Source: Lachnospiraceae bacterium (GTDB taxonomy: Bacteria > Bacillota > Clostridia > Lachnospirales > Lachnospiraceae). Taken from it: a stretch of 64,000 nucleotides of DNA. The stretch covers positions 109,002 through 173,001 of the forward strand of contig JAAUZE010000022.1 in the NCBI GenBank assembly GCA_014804755.1, in the 5' to 3' direction. The notes under the pieces were generated by a model that was given only the letters and a program-made list of their open reading frames with translations, did not search any database and was not told where the DNA came from. The first letter of the stretch is position 1. Every line of letters begins with the position of its first letter. The translations under genes were made by a program, and so were the position numbers. Positions 8,270 through 17,295 of this stretch are shown piece after piece.

Positions 8270-9131
8270 CAGTCTAATCAAATCAAACCTGACAGTCGTG
8301 CAGGATGAAGAAAAAATCGTAATCGATACCAATGCGCTCATCGCGCAAAAGCTGGAAGCGTTATCGGGCGACACGTTCTATACGGCAGCGGATTCGGATG
8401 TCTTTACGGGTCAGGGAGTGTCGGAAACGGAGGATGACGGATTATCGGAGTTGTTCGGAGAAACACCGCCGGAGGGCGGAGGCGGTTTTAAGCCGGGTAT
8501 TCAGGCGGAGTCGATCGAACTGATCAAGGAGGACAGCGGTCCGTCTCCGGAGGAGCTGCTTGCCGAGGCGCGCGAGGAGATTGCGCAGATGCAGCAGGAT
8601 GCGGCAAGGCAGATTGAGCAGCAGCGGGAAACGGCACTTGCCGAAGCAAAACGCGAGGGATATGATGCAGGCTATCGTGAGGGCATGCATCAGGTGGAGC
8701 AGATCAAAGAGGAGCTGGCAGAGACACAGCGGCAGATGGTGTCGGATTATGAGCAGAAGCTGAGTGAATTGGAGCCGCTCTTTATCGAAAAACTCACGGG
8801 TATTTATGAACACATCTTCAAAGTCAATATGATGTCGGATAAGCAGGTGCTTTTGTATCTTGCGGAAAACGTCATCCGCAACGTGGAGGGGAATAGGGAG
8901 TTTTTCGTCCACGTATCCAAGGAAGATTATGCGGCAGTGAATATGCAGAAAAAACAGCTTGAGGCGGCGGCCGCAGGCGCGAATACGTCCGTGGAGGTCG
9001 TGCAGGATACCACGCTTTCGGAGGGCGAGTGCATGATTGAGACAGATGGCGGCATTTTTGACTGCGGTTTGGGTACACAGCTCGCTGAATTAAAAAAGCA
9101 GCTGTTACTGTTGGCATATTCGGGAGAATAG
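8262..9131 (+). CDS. fliH: Flagellar assembly protein FliH
   Basis: About 289 residues; regulator and stator-like partner of the export ATPase FliI. The middle is a long, charged, Gln/Glu/Ala-rich coiled coil (SPEELLAEAREEIAQMQQDA to QVEQIKEELAETQRQM). The C-terminal globular region ends with CGLGTQLAELKKQLLLL, similar to V-ATPase subunit E/FliH. I prefer TTG 8262 because GGAGG (8246-8250) is upstream; GTG 8250 in the same frame is the alternative and would overlap that site. The N-terminus overlaps the end of fliG. The variable first 100 residues are acidic. Confidence 0.88.
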   Translation: MYSSLIKSNLTVVQDEEKIVIDTNALIAQKLEALSGDTFYTAADSDVFTGQGVSETEDDGLSELFGETPPEGGGGFKPGIQAESIELIKEDSGPSPEELLAEAREEIAQMQQDAARQIEQQRETALAEAKREGYDAGYREGMHQVEQIKEELAETQRQMVSDYEQKLSELEPLFIEKLTGIYEHIFKVNMMSDKQVLLYLAENVIRNVEGNREFFVHVSKEDYAAVNMQKKQLEAAAAGANTSVEVVQDTTLSEGECMIETDGGIFDCGLGTQLAELKKQLLLLAYSGE

Positions 9132-9143
9132 CACAGGAAACAT

Positions 9144-10454
9144 ATGAATGCGATCAATTTTGATAAATACAATTCATTGGAAAATCAATCCTTTTTCAAA
9201 AAAATGGGAAAGGTCGTCAACATTGTCGGACTGACAATCGAATCAGCAGGGCCGGACGCAAAGCTCGGCGATCTCTGCTGCATTTATCCGGGTGGGGAAA
9301 GTAAACCAATCCGTGCGGAAGTCGTGGGCTTTAGGGATAAAAAGACGCTCCTGATGCCCTATGAGGCGACGGAGGGGGTCGGGCTTGGCTGTATCGTGGA
9401 AAATCAAGGCTATCCGCTAAGCGTTGCGGTGGGAGACTATCTGCTCGGCAAGACGCTCAATGGACTGGGCGAACCGATTGATCCAACCGGAATTCCAAAA
9501 GAAAGCAAACGATATCCCGTAGAATCCGCGCCTCCCGATCCAATGGCCAGGGAGATTATTGACGAGGTGCTGCCGCTTGGTGTGCGTGCGGTGGACGGAC
9601 TCATCACGCTTGGAAAAGGACAGCGTATCGGCATTTTTGCAGGCTCCGGAGTCGGGAAATCGACGCTGATGGGCATGTTTGCACGCAATACGCAGGCGGA
9701 TATTAATGTGATCGCATTGATCGGAGAGCGCGGCAGGGAAGTGCGGGAGTTTATTGAGCATGATCTCGGGCAGGAAGGAATGGCGCGCTCGGTTGTGGTA
9801 GTGGCGACGTCGGATAAGCCGGCGTTGGAGCGTAAAAAGGCGGCAATGGCGGCAACGTCGATTGCTGAATATTTCAGGGATCAGGGCAGGGATGTCCTGC
9901 TGATGATGGACTCTTTGACGCGTTTTTCCATGGCACAGCGGGAAATCGGGCTTGCCAGCGGCGAACCGCCGGTGACAAGGGGATATCCGCCCAGCGTGTA
10001 TTCCGAGATGCCGAAGCTCTTAGAGCGGGCGGGGCGTTCGGATAAGGGTTCCATCACGGGACTGTATACGGTGCTTGTGGACGGCGACGATTTCAACGAG
10101 CCGATCACAGACACGGCAAGAAGTATTTTGGACGGTCATATTATCTTAGACCGCAAGCTGGCGCATAAAAACCATTACCCCGCCATCGACGTGCTGCAGA
10201 GCATTTCGCGATGCATGAGCGCGATCGACACGAGAGAGCATAAGCAGGCGGCGGGGAAACTCAAAAATGTGTTGGCGACCTATAAGGACGCGGAGGATCT
10301 GATCAATATCGGTGCGTATAAGAAGGGCAGTAATCCTGAAATTGATTATGCCATTGATAAGAACAAGGCGGTCAACGAGTTCCTGATGCAGGCGACGGAC
10401 GAAAAAGTGACATTTGAGGAGACGGTTGGGGCGCTGGAAGCGCTGTTTGCATAA
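9144..10454 (+). CDS. fliI: Flagellum-specific export ATPase FliI
   Basis: This 436-residue F1-beta-like hexameric ATPase helps unfold and deliver substrates to the export gate. Walker A is GSGVGKSTLMGM at ~166-177; Walker B is DVLLMMDSLTRF. The family motifs QRIGIFAG, GERGREVREFIE and ASGEPPVTRGYPPSVYSEMP are intact. Length fits FliI. It sits between fliH and fliJ, its direct partners. Confidence 0.97.
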   Translation: MNAINFDKYNSLENQSFFKKMGKVVNIVGLTIESAGPDAKLGDLCCIYPGGESKPIRAEVVGFRDKKTLLMPYEATEGVGLGCIVENQGYPLSVAVGDYLLGKTLNGLGEPIDPTGIPKESKRYPVESAPPDPMAREIIDEVLPLGVRAVDGLITLGKGQRIGIFAGSGVGKSTLMGMFARNTQADINVIALIGERGREVREFIEHDLGQEGMARSVVVVATSDKPALERKKAAMAATSIAEYFRDQGRDVLLMMDSLTRFSMAQREIGLASGEPPVTRGYPPSVYSEMPKLLERAGRSDKGSITGLYTVLVDGDDFNEPITDTARSILDGHIILDRKLAHKNHYPAIDVLQSISRCMSAIDTREHKQAAGKLKNVLATYKDAEDLINIGAYKKGSNPEIDYAIDKNKAVNEFLMQATDEKVTFEETVGALEALFA

Positions 10455-10482
10455 TCTTATTTAGGAAATGAGGATAAGATCA

Positions 10483-10959
10483 GTGGCAAAATTTCGATAC
10501 CGGATGCAGAATGTGCTGAATATCAAACTCAGCATGGAGCGGCAGGCAAAGCAGCAATATGCCGAAGCGAATGCAAAGCTGCGGGAAGAAGAACAAAAAC
10601 TGAACGTTCTGTTCAGGCGCAAATTCGAATACGAGCAGACGGCCAGGCAGCTTCTTGCGGATGACTTAAACGTCCGTGAAATCACGCAAAACAATGAGGC
10701 GATTCTGCGCATGGAAGATTTTATCACGCAGCAGCAAAAAGAAGTGCAGATCGCGGTAAGAGCCGTCGAGAAAGCGCGTCAGAAGATGACGGAGGTCATG
10801 CAGGACCGGAAGACGCACGAGCGGCTGCGCGAGAAAGCATTTGATGAATTCCTGATGGAAGAAAAGCAGCATGAAAGCAAAGAAATCGACGAGCTGGTCA
10901 GCTATACATATGGGCAGAGACTAAGGGAGACGGGACATGGCGAGAGCACAAGCACCTGA
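10483..10959 (+). CDS. fliJ: Flagellar export protein FliJ
   Basis: A 158-residue coiled-coil protein, the gamma-like stalk of the export ATPase. It starts MAKFRYRMQNVLNIK, the typical FliJ opening, and is charged and Gln-rich throughout. GTG 10483 is chosen because GAGG at 10470-10473 is well spaced; an upstream ATG at 10468 has no good site. The last 23 bases overlap the next gene, which implies translational coupling. Confidence 0.9.
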   Translation: MAKFRYRMQNVLNIKLSMERQAKQQYAEANAKLREEEQKLNVLFRRKFEYEQTARQLLADDLNVREITQNNEAILRMEDFITQQQKEVQIAVRAVEKARQKMTEVMQDRKTHERLREKAFDEFLMEEKQHESKEIDELVSYTYGQRLRETGHGESTST

Positions 10960-11821
10960 AGAAATACCGGTAGTGGATGTTACCGCGGAAAAAAAGAGAT
11001 TAAAAGAAGAGCGTAAGAAGCTTAAAGCGGAGAGCCGCGCACAGAAGAAAGAGGCGAAAGCGCGGGCAAAGGAACTTTCTAAGCAGGAATCGGAGCTGGA
11101 TGATGAGGATTCGGACAGCGGTACAGGTTCGGCGATTCTGGTTACATTTTTTATTATTCTCATATGGATCGCAATCCTGGGACTGCTGATCAAGCTCGAT
11201 GTGGGCGGGTTCGGCTCCAATGTCTTACGTCCGATCTTGAAGGATGTGCCGGTGCTTTCGTGGATATTACCGGAGGATCATGAGACGGAAACGACGGATG
11301 AGGAGGCGTACGGCGGCTATACGAGCCTGCGTGATGCGGTCGATCAGATTTTAGTATTAGAGCAGCAGGTAGAGCAGCTTCAGACGGTCAACAGTGCGGA
11401 TGCGGAGGAACTGGAGCGTCTGCGCGCGGAGCTGGAGCGTCTGCAGAGCTTTGAGGACAGCTATCTCGATTTCGAGAAGATTAAAAACGAATTTTATCAG
11501 GAAGTTGTCTATGCGGCGAACGGACCGGGGGTGGATGCGTATATCAAATATTTTGAATCCATGGATCCGACGACGGCGGAGGCGATCTATGCCCGCGTGA
11601 TCGCGGAGGAAGCGCAGAACTTGGAGTTGGCCGATTATGTGAGTGCCTATTCGGCGATGAAGCCGAAAGAGGCGGCGGCGATTTTTGAGACAATGGATGA
11701 TCTGGAGCTAGTAGCAAAGATTTTAGGACAGATGGGAGCGGATGACCGCGGTGCGATCATGGGCGTGATGACGCCAGAATTTGCAGGGAGACTGACACGC
11801 ATCATGGATCCGGATGCATAA
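10937..11821 (+). CDS. MotE-like protein with MgtE N-type domain
   Basis: 294 residues. It has a strongly basic, Lys/Arg/Glu-rich cytoplasmic N-terminus (to ~65), one transmembrane helix at ~68-92 (SAILVTFFIILIWIAILGLL), a coiled coil at ~135-175 (LVLEQQVEQLQTV and ELERLRAELERLQ), then an MgtE-N-like helical repeat domain (~190-292: MDPTTAEAIYARV, MKPKEAAAIFETM, MGADDRGAIMGVM). This layout resembles MotE, a chaperone for the periplasmic motility protein MotC in rhizobia. In clostridia such proteins lie between fliJ and fliK, and their role is less clear. Here it may organise the export apparatus or stator. The architecture is clear; the function is not. Confidence 0.75.
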   Translation: MARAQAPEEIPVVDVTAEKKRLKEERKKLKAESRAQKKEAKARAKELSKQESELDDEDSDSGTGSAILVTFFIILIWIAILGLLIKLDVGGFGSNVLRPILKDVPVLSWILPEDHETETTDEEAYGGYTSLRDAVDQILVLEQQVEQLQTVNSADAEELERLRAELERLQSFEDSYLDFEKIKNEFYQEVVYAANGPGVDAYIKYFESMDPTTAEAIYARVIAEEAQNLELADYVSAYSAMKPKEAAAIFETMDDLELVAKILGQMGADDRGAIMGVMTPEFAGRLTRIMDPDA

Positions 11822-11919
11822 TAGGAAATAAAAGATTTTTCTGTTTTTATCTTCATAATAATGAGCGGGAAACCGATAATCATTATGTACCTTGATAATC
11901 AAAGAAAGGAGGAAAAACA

Positions 11920-13407
11920 ATGACCAGTGCAGTAACAGAACGTGGAACGATCATGAACCTTGCGGTTCAGGCGGCGCCGACAAAATCCGGCACATCGGAC
12001 ACGGGATTTACACAGGTCATGGACAAGGCTGTAAGTGCTAACAAGAGCGGAGATTCATCAAGCGATGCGGCAGTAAAAAGAGATACCGCCAAAACCTCTG
12101 GGCGCACCGGAAATTCTGAGGCTAAAGAGCAAACGACGACGGAAGAAGCCCGTCGGGCGGATCGTATGCGTCAGGAGAAACCGAATGCAGTCAGTGAACA
12201 GACGCAGCAGAAAGACAAGACTGCCGCTGCGGACGACCGGTCAAACGAGGCAGGCGAAGAAGCCGCTGCTTCCGAGATGGCATCCGTGTTCATTGAGAAA
12301 GCGTCAGAAGTGCTCACACAGGTTGCAGAGAGTCTTTCGGTATCCGTCGAGACTGTGACGGAGACGATGCAGGAGCTTGGTATGGAACTGATGAATCTGT
12401 TGGTTCCGGATCGCATGACGGAGCTGATGATGACGCTGACCGGAGAAGACCAGATGTCTCTTGTAACGGATGAAACGCTCTACAACACATTGCAGGAGCT
12501 GACAGCGCTGACGAAGGAGGCAGGCGAGGAGCTGATGAAAGAGCTTTCCCTGACGCCGGAGGATTTAAGAGCGATGCTGGAACAGCTTGGCACACAGGGA
12601 GCGGATACGATGCATTCTGACATGCAGGACGCTCAGGATGATGTTCCGGTTGGAAACACGGATGAGAGAACTTCCGGTTTGATGACGGCAGACACGAAAG
12701 AGCAGACGGGCACGCAGCAGACAGATCAAAGTCACATGACGGACAATGTGCAGGACAAAACGCAGGGCGGGGCGCAGGTTGAGGCCGGCTATCGGGCGGA
12801 GGAAGATTCTGCACAGACAAAAGAGAAAGGGGAATCGTTTGCGGAAGGCGGGCAGGGCTTTGCCGAGCATCTGATGAACCGGACGAATGAATTTGTGGAA
12901 GCACTGACGCAGGAGACAGAAGCAGCGGATTCCTATTTGGACGCAGGGCAGATCATGAAGCAGGTTACGGACTTTATGAGAAACCATTTAAATGCGCAGG
13001 GATCTTCCGTAGAATTACAGTTACATCCTGCAAGCCTTGGCACACTGAATATTTCGGTGACGGCCAAGAACGGAATCGTAACGGCGCAGTTTACGGCTCA
13101 GGACGAGGCGGTAAGGGCCATACTGGATGGACAGGTGGCGGAGCTTCGGAGTCGTCTGGATGAACAGGGCGTGAAAGTAGAAGCAATCGAAGTTACGGTT
13201 TCCAGTCATGAGTTTGAACGCAACCTTGAGCAGAATGCCGATCAGGACGCAGATGAGCGAGGTGAGGCGGGAGCAAAGAGACGGACAACAAGAAGGTTGA
13301 ATCTCGATGAGCTCGGCGAAGAGGATGCGGAAGAACTTGACGATGCGGAAATGATTGCACGTGATATGATGAGAATACACGGCAATCGACTTGACTACTT
13401 AGCTTAG
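11920..13407 (+). CDS. fliK: Flagellar hook-length control protein FliK
   Basis: A 495-residue molecular ruler with a substrate-switch domain. The long N-terminal part is low-complexity, rich in Thr, Glu, Asp and Gln, as in FliK rulers. The C-terminal Flg_hook domain (~365-440) has SSVELQLHPASLGTLNISVT and GIVTAQFTAQDEAVRAILDG, then LRSRLDEQGVKVEAIEV. The start follows a strong AAAGGAGG. It should act with FlhB to switch export from hook to filament subunits. The tail after 440 is acidic and basic mixed. Confidence 0.92.
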   Translation: MTSAVTERGTIMNLAVQAAPTKSGTSDTGFTQVMDKAVSANKSGDSSSDAAVKRDTAKTSGRTGNSEAKEQTTTEEARRADRMRQEKPNAVSEQTQQKDKTAAADDRSNEAGEEAAASEMASVFIEKASEVLTQVAESLSVSVETVTETMQELGMELMNLLVPDRMTELMMTLTGEDQMSLVTDETLYNTLQELTALTKEAGEELMKELSLTPEDLRAMLEQLGTQGADTMHSDMQDAQDDVPVGNTDERTSGLMTADTKEQTGTQQTDQSHMTDNVQDKTQGGAQVEAGYRAEEDSAQTKEKGESFAEGGQGFAEHLMNRTNEFVEALTQETEAADSYLDAGQIMKQVTDFMRNHLNAQGSSVELQLHPASLGTLNISVTAKNGIVTAQFTAQDEAVRAILDGQVAELRSRLDEQGVKVEAIEVTVSSHEFERNLEQNADQDADERGEAGAKRRTTRRLNLDELGEEDAEELDDAEMIARDMMRIHGNRLDYLA

Positions 13408-13429
13408 TGATACGGAGAGGAGGAATCGT

Positions 13430-14377
13430 ATGGCATCAACAGCGTGGGTAGTGGATGGTAAGCTCGTCAATAACGGTTTGAGCGCAGCCGAGAAAGCGGC
13501 GAGCAGCGAATCGGAAAAAACCACGGGCGGAGGCTCGCTCGGCAAAGATGCTTTTTTGCAATTGCTCGTGGCGCAGATGAAGTATCAGGATCCACTGGCA
13601 GCATCCAATAACAGTACGGAATATATCTCACAGCTCGCAACGTTCTCGGAGCTTGAGAGCATGCAGAATCTGCAGGAGATTTCGGAGCAGCAGCGCATGC
13701 AGGGACTTGTCGGCAAAACCGTTGTATTGGATGTGGACGGCAAGCAGTATACGGGACAGGTTGACTATTTACAGTATGAGAACGGAAAGGCAAAGATGTC
13801 CGTAGGCGGAACGCTGTATTCACTGGATGATGTTTATCAGGTGATCGACGGCGATTACTTAACGGCATATACGCAGGCAAGCAACTTTATTTCCAAACTA
13901 TATAAACTGCCGGCACTTGAGAATCTGACGTCGAAGGACGCAGAGACCGTACATGAGTTAGAGGACGAATACAAGAATATGACCGAGTATGGCAGGTCCT
14001 TTATCGCAGACGAGGCGGTCGCATTCCTGAACAGTCTTATACCGAGGGCGGATGTGTTAAATCCGAGAAAAGAGGAAGTTGACTATGATCAGCTGATCTC
14101 AGATCAACTGGGTGCGCTCCTCGATAAGGTGAACGGTATCGATAAGGATAAGATCAATGATGTCCTTGATAAGCTGTTGGACACAAGCGCACAGACACCG
14201 TCGGATAAGGACGATACGGATGACACCGAAAACGCAGGCGGAGTGACCGGAACGGAAGGCTCCGGAGGCAGTACAGATGACACGGAGAACGCGGGCGGTG
14301 TGACCGGAACGGATGGTACCGGTAACAGCACGGACGGCAATGAGGGCGAAGGAACCTCAGACGGCGAAGGCGAATAG
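13430..14377 (+). CDS. flgD: Flagellar hook capping protein FlgD with repeat tail
   Basis: 315 residues. The N-terminal hook-cap signature is GKDAFLQLLVAQMKYQDPLA (~40-59) with NSTEYISQLATFSELESMQN. A beta-barrel region follows (GKTVVLDVDGKQYTGQVDYL). The last ~55 residues are unusual: an acidic Gly/Thr/Asp tail containing two tandem copies of a 19-residue unit (DDTENAGGVTGTEG-type). FlgD caps the growing hook and leaves on completion. A strong AGGAGG site precedes the ATG. Confidence 0.93.
   Translation: MASTAWVVDGKLVNNGLSAAEKAASSESEKTTGGGSLGKDAFLQLLVAQMKYQDPLAASNNSTEYISQLATFSELESMQNLQEISEQQRMQGLVGKTVVLDVDGKQYTGQVDYLQYENGKAKMSVGGTLYSLDDVYQVIDGDYLTAYTQASNFISKLYKLPALENLTSKDAETVHELEDEYKNMTEYGRSFIADEAVAFLNSLIPRADVLNPRKEEVDYDQLISDQLGALLDKVNGIDKDKINDVLDKLLDTSAQTPSDKDDTDDTENAGGVTGTEGSGGSTDDTENAGGVTGTDGTGNSTDGNEGEGTSDGEGE
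14219..14332 (+). repeat. Two tandem 57-base units in the flgD tail
   Basis: Two in-frame 57-base units (14219-14275 and 14276-14332) encode DDTENAGGVTGTEG-like sequence and differ mainly at third positions and in the last residues. They probably arose by slippage or unequal exchange and then diverged under protein-level constraint. Confidence 0.8.
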
Positions 14378-14540
14378 CATAAGCCGCGGATCGGAAGCAG
14401 TTTTTTTGTAGAATACAGCGGTAGAGCGCGGATGCATGAGGGCGGATGCGCAGACAACAGGGCAGATGCTTTGCAAATGAACTGTTGAAGAAGTAAAGGA
14501 TGGAATAGACGCGTGTAGTACTCAAGGAGGAGGAATTACA

Positions 14541-14942
14541 ATGCAGGTAAATCAGAACCAATTCCTTTCCATCGAACAGCTGAAAGATCAGTATTTGAAT
14601 CAGGCGAGAAAGCCGGAGACGGCGCGTACGCGGGACGGTTTTTCTTTTCAGGAGATTCTGGAGGGAAAGACCGCCGGTACCGCGGAGGGCACGCTTCGTT
14701 TTTCCAAACATGCGATGAACCGTTTGGCGGAGCGTAATATCAGGCTGACGGACGATCAGCTTGACCGTCTGAATGAAGGTACGATGAAAGCAGACAGGAA
14801 GGGGATCAAAGATTCGCTGATCATGGTCGATGAGTTGGCGTTTATCGTGAATGTATCGAGTAGTACCGTCATCACGGCAATGGACAATAATCGGACGGAT
14901 GAGCAGATTTTTACAAACATTGACGGAGCCGTTATCATGTAA
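14541..14942 (+). CDS. Flagellar operon protein, TIGR02530 family
   Basis: A 133-residue protein of a family found only in Gram-positive and related flagellar operons between flgD and flgE. The conserved core is LRFSKHAMNRLAERNI, followed by LTDDQLDRLNEGTMKADRKG and SLIMVDELAFIVNVSSSTVIT. Its function is not established in what I know. Context suggests a hook or hook-cap role. AAGGAGGAGG precedes the ATG at good spacing. Confidence 0.88.
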   Translation: MQVNQNQFLSIEQLKDQYLNQARKPETARTRDGFSFQEILEGKTAGTAEGTLRFSKHAMNRLAERNIRLTDDQLDRLNEGTMKADRKGIKDSLIMVDELAFIVNVSSSTVITAMDNNRTDEQIFTNIDGAVIM

Positions 14943-14963
14943 CCGGACCTTTTTGGAGGTTAT

Positions 14964-14989
14964 CGTTCCCGACTGACAGAAGGAACGAC
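14964..14989 (+). other. Small hairpin in the flgE leader
   Basis: TCGTTCC (14964-14970) pairs with GGAACGA (14983-14989) across a 12-base loop, 30 bases before flgE. There is no T-tract, so it is not a terminator. It could protect or shape the flgE ribosome-binding region, since hook protein is needed in many copies. Low confidence as a functional element. Confidence 0.3.
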
Positions 14990-15019
14990 GCGGCTCTTAT
15001 TAAAGGAGGGCATTTCACT

Positions 15020-16858
15020 ATGATGAGATCATTGTTTTCTGGTGTATCCGGCTTAAAGGTGCATCAGACAAAGATGGACGTAATCGGTAACAACATTGCA
15101 AACGTAAATACGACATCCTACAAATCGATGTCAATCAACTTTTCCGAGCTGATGTATCAGACGTCGGCAAATGCGTCTGGACCGAATGCGACGACCGGAA
15201 CTGCTGGTAAGAATCCGAAGCAGATCGGTCTCGGTGTTGTGTCGGGTGCGATCAGTACGGCAATTACATCTGCGGGTTCGGCACAGACGACAAACAATCC
15301 GTTTGATATTCGTATCTCCGGCGATTCGTTCTTTATTGTCAGCGACGGAAGCAATAATTATTTTACACGCGACGGTTCCTTCTATGTTGATTCGGCAGGA
15401 AACCTTGCCATGACGTCCACGGGCTATAACGTTATGGGCTGGCAGGTTGATGAGGAAACCGGCAAAGTAAGACAGGATACCGTGACCGCGCTCCGTATCA
15501 TGAGTCAGGAGAATCTGACCTATGATGCAGAGTATACGACCAACGGAAATATTACCGGTATCGTGGATAAAAAGGATACAGACATTAACTCTACGGCAGG
15601 TAAGACGATCAACCTTCCGATCTTTGATAATTTGGGTTACAGCTATACCGTGAAGCTGAGTCTGCATAAGGCCACCAACGACGGTGAGTTCTATTTAGAG
15701 ATGGATGATATTTTGGATTCCGAACAGAAATCCATCAGCGAGTATTATGGCGTACCGATTGATCAAATCGCAAGACTTGGAGCACAATCGGATGTGAAGG
15801 TACAGGATGCTTATAATCCGTTGACTGATACGTTCAACATTACGGTAACAGATGCTGACGGCAAAAGAACAGAGACGCCGGTTACGCGCTCCGTGACCTA
15901 TGATCAGGCCACAAGGTCCTATAAGGTATCGTTCATGGATGATACAGGTACGATTATTAACAACACGGCTCCTGCAGGTTACATGGATGCAATCAAGAAC
16001 GCGGGTATTGATGTGGATGCACTCGGGACTGCGCAGGCGGATGGAACGTATCTTGTGCCGTTGACGAATTTTGCTGCGGATCCGACGGGGGCGGATGCAG
16101 ATCTGGACGCGGCAAGAACGCTTGATACAACGGCTATTCAGAATAATCTTGCTGCTTTACAGGTGATTTTCGGTGAGGACATTAATCAAGCGGTTAAGGG
16201 TGCTACGATCGATCCTTTGACCGGTGCATTCACTGTCACGGATAAAACGATACAGGGTGGTCTGCTCCGCTTTAATACCGATACTGGTGCATTCGTTTCT
16301 GCAAACGGAAATCCGACCGGCTTAACCATCGACTTTGCAGAGCAGTTTACGAATGCGAATAATGTTGTAACGAGCCTTCGCAACTTCCATGATATTGAGA
16401 TTGACATGACGAGAATGAAGAGCAGCGATAACGGAGGTTCCGCATCGTTGGCAGCGGACAGCGGTGACTTAAACGGATTGGGTGCAGGCCGTAAGCTCGG
16501 CGATATGTCGGGTATTCAGATTTCCGATAACGGTGAGATTTGGGCGTCATACGACAATGGTATGTCGAGATTGCTCGGTCAGATCGCGGTTGCGGAGTTC
16601 GCAAATCCGTCGGGCTTGGAGAAGGTCGGAGACAATCTTTATAATAAGACGCTGAACTCGGGTGATTTTGACGGCATCGGCGTTGACATTAAGGTAAGCG
16701 GCGGCGCAATGAACAGCGGTCAGCTTGAGATGAGTAACGTCGATCTTTCCACAGAGTTTACGGAAATGATCACGACACAGAGAGGTTTTCAGGCGAACTC
16801 CCGTATCATCACGACATCTGACAGTCTGTTGGAGGAGCTTGTCAACTTAAAGAGATAA
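15020..16858 (+). CDS. flgE: Flagellar hook protein FlgE
   Basis: A 612-residue hook subunit, longer than the ~400 residues common in enterics because of an expanded central surface domain. The N-terminal signature is MMRSLFSGVSGLKVHQ with MDVIGNNIANVNTTSYKS. The C-terminal D0 helix is VDLSTEFTEMITTQRGFQAN then SRIITTSDSLLEELVNLKR. The middle holds Asp/Thr-rich beta domains exposed on the hook. A strong AAAGGAGG precedes it. Confidence 0.96.
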   Translation: MMRSLFSGVSGLKVHQTKMDVIGNNIANVNTTSYKSMSINFSELMYQTSANASGPNATTGTAGKNPKQIGLGVVSGAISTAITSAGSAQTTNNPFDIRISGDSFFIVSDGSNNYFTRDGSFYVDSAGNLAMTSTGYNVMGWQVDEETGKVRQDTVTALRIMSQENLTYDAEYTTNGNITGIVDKKDTDINSTAGKTINLPIFDNLGYSYTVKLSLHKATNDGEFYLEMDDILDSEQKSISEYYGVPIDQIARLGAQSDVKVQDAYNPLTDTFNITVTDADGKRTETPVTRSVTYDQATRSYKVSFMDDTGTIINNTAPAGYMDAIKNAGIDVDALGTAQADGTYLVPLTNFAADPTGADADLDAARTLDTTAIQNNLAALQVIFGEDINQAVKGATIDPLTGAFTVTDKTIQGGLLRFNTDTGAFVSANGNPTGLTIDFAEQFTNANNVVTSLRNFHDIEIDMTRMKSSDNGGSASLAADSGDLNGLGAGRKLGDMSGIQISDNGEIWASYDNGMSRLLGQIAVAEFANPSGLEKVGDNLYNKTLNSGDFDGIGVDIKVSGGAMNSGQLEMSNVDLSTEFTEMITTQRGFQANSRIITTSDSLLEELVNLKR

Positions 16859-16957
16859 GGTAGACAGCGTCTTGGCCGGAGAAGCCGCGTGACGCAGAAA
16901 CACAGAATAAATCACAGCGTCAGAAAGCACGTAAAGTGTATGCTGACGTCGGGCAAC

Positions 16958-16985
16958 AGGGAACCGCGCGTGGGGGCGGTTCCCT
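16958..16985 (+). terminator. GC-rich hairpin after flgE, weak terminator or attenuator
   Basis: AGGGAACCGC pairs with GCGGTTCCCT (10 bp) across eight bases and is followed by only a short T-run. It may lower read-through or protect the 3' end of upstream mRNA, adjusting the abundance of structural genes against downstream stator and switch genes. Confidence 0.45.
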
Positions 16986-16995
16986 TTCCGTATGT

Positions 16996-17026
16996 TTGGG
17001 AAACAATAGGTATTTGGTACTATAAT
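16996..17026 (+). promoter_or_regulatory. Possible internal promoter upstream of flbD
   Basis: A perfect TATAAT (17021-17026) follows a poor -35 candidate TTGGGA (16996-17001) at a long 19-base spacing. It lies just after the hairpin at 16958 and could give independent expression of flbD-motA-motB and the genes beyond. Weak. Confidence 0.35.
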
Positions 17027-17089
17027 AGGGATTCAACTACTTTTGAAACAGACTTGGTATATTTGGTACATCTTGGAAGGAGGATCGGC

Positions 17090-17275
17090 ATGATCGAAGT
17101 AACAAAACTCAATGATATCAAGATTTTGATCAATCCTGACCTGATCGAATATGTCGAGGAAACACCGGATACTGTTGTCGCTTTGACAACAGGACGGAAA
17201 ATTATTGTAAAAGAAAGTAGACAAGAAGTGAAAAATCTAGTAAAATCGTATAGGAAAGAAATTTTTGCTGATTAA
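17090..17275 (+). CDS. flbD: Flagellar protein FlbD
   Basis: A 61-residue protein of the Gram-positive FlbD family: MIEVTKLNDIKILINPDLIE followed by TVVALTTGRKIIVKES. The AAGGAGG site at 17077-17083 selects ATG 17090; the open frame upstream to 16889 lacks a start signal and crosses the hairpin. The gene usually lies between flgE and motA, as here. It is distinct from the Caulobacter regulator of the same name. Its function is unclear; stator or export assembly is possible. Confidence 0.88.
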   Translation: MIEVTKLNDIKILINPDLIEYVEETPDTVVALTTGRKIIVKESRQEVKNLVKSYRKEIFAD

Positions 17276-17295
17276 AGCAGAGAGTGGTGAGTTTC

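Noticed and set aside
11853..11880. Sigma-28-like promoter before fliK (CCGATAAT)
   Set aside because: The -10-like half is suggestive, but no TAAA-type -35 lies at the right distance.
16859..17089. N-terminal extension of flbD back to 16889
   Set aside because: The extra codons cross a GC-rich hairpin, and the good AAGGAGG site lies just before ATG 17090.
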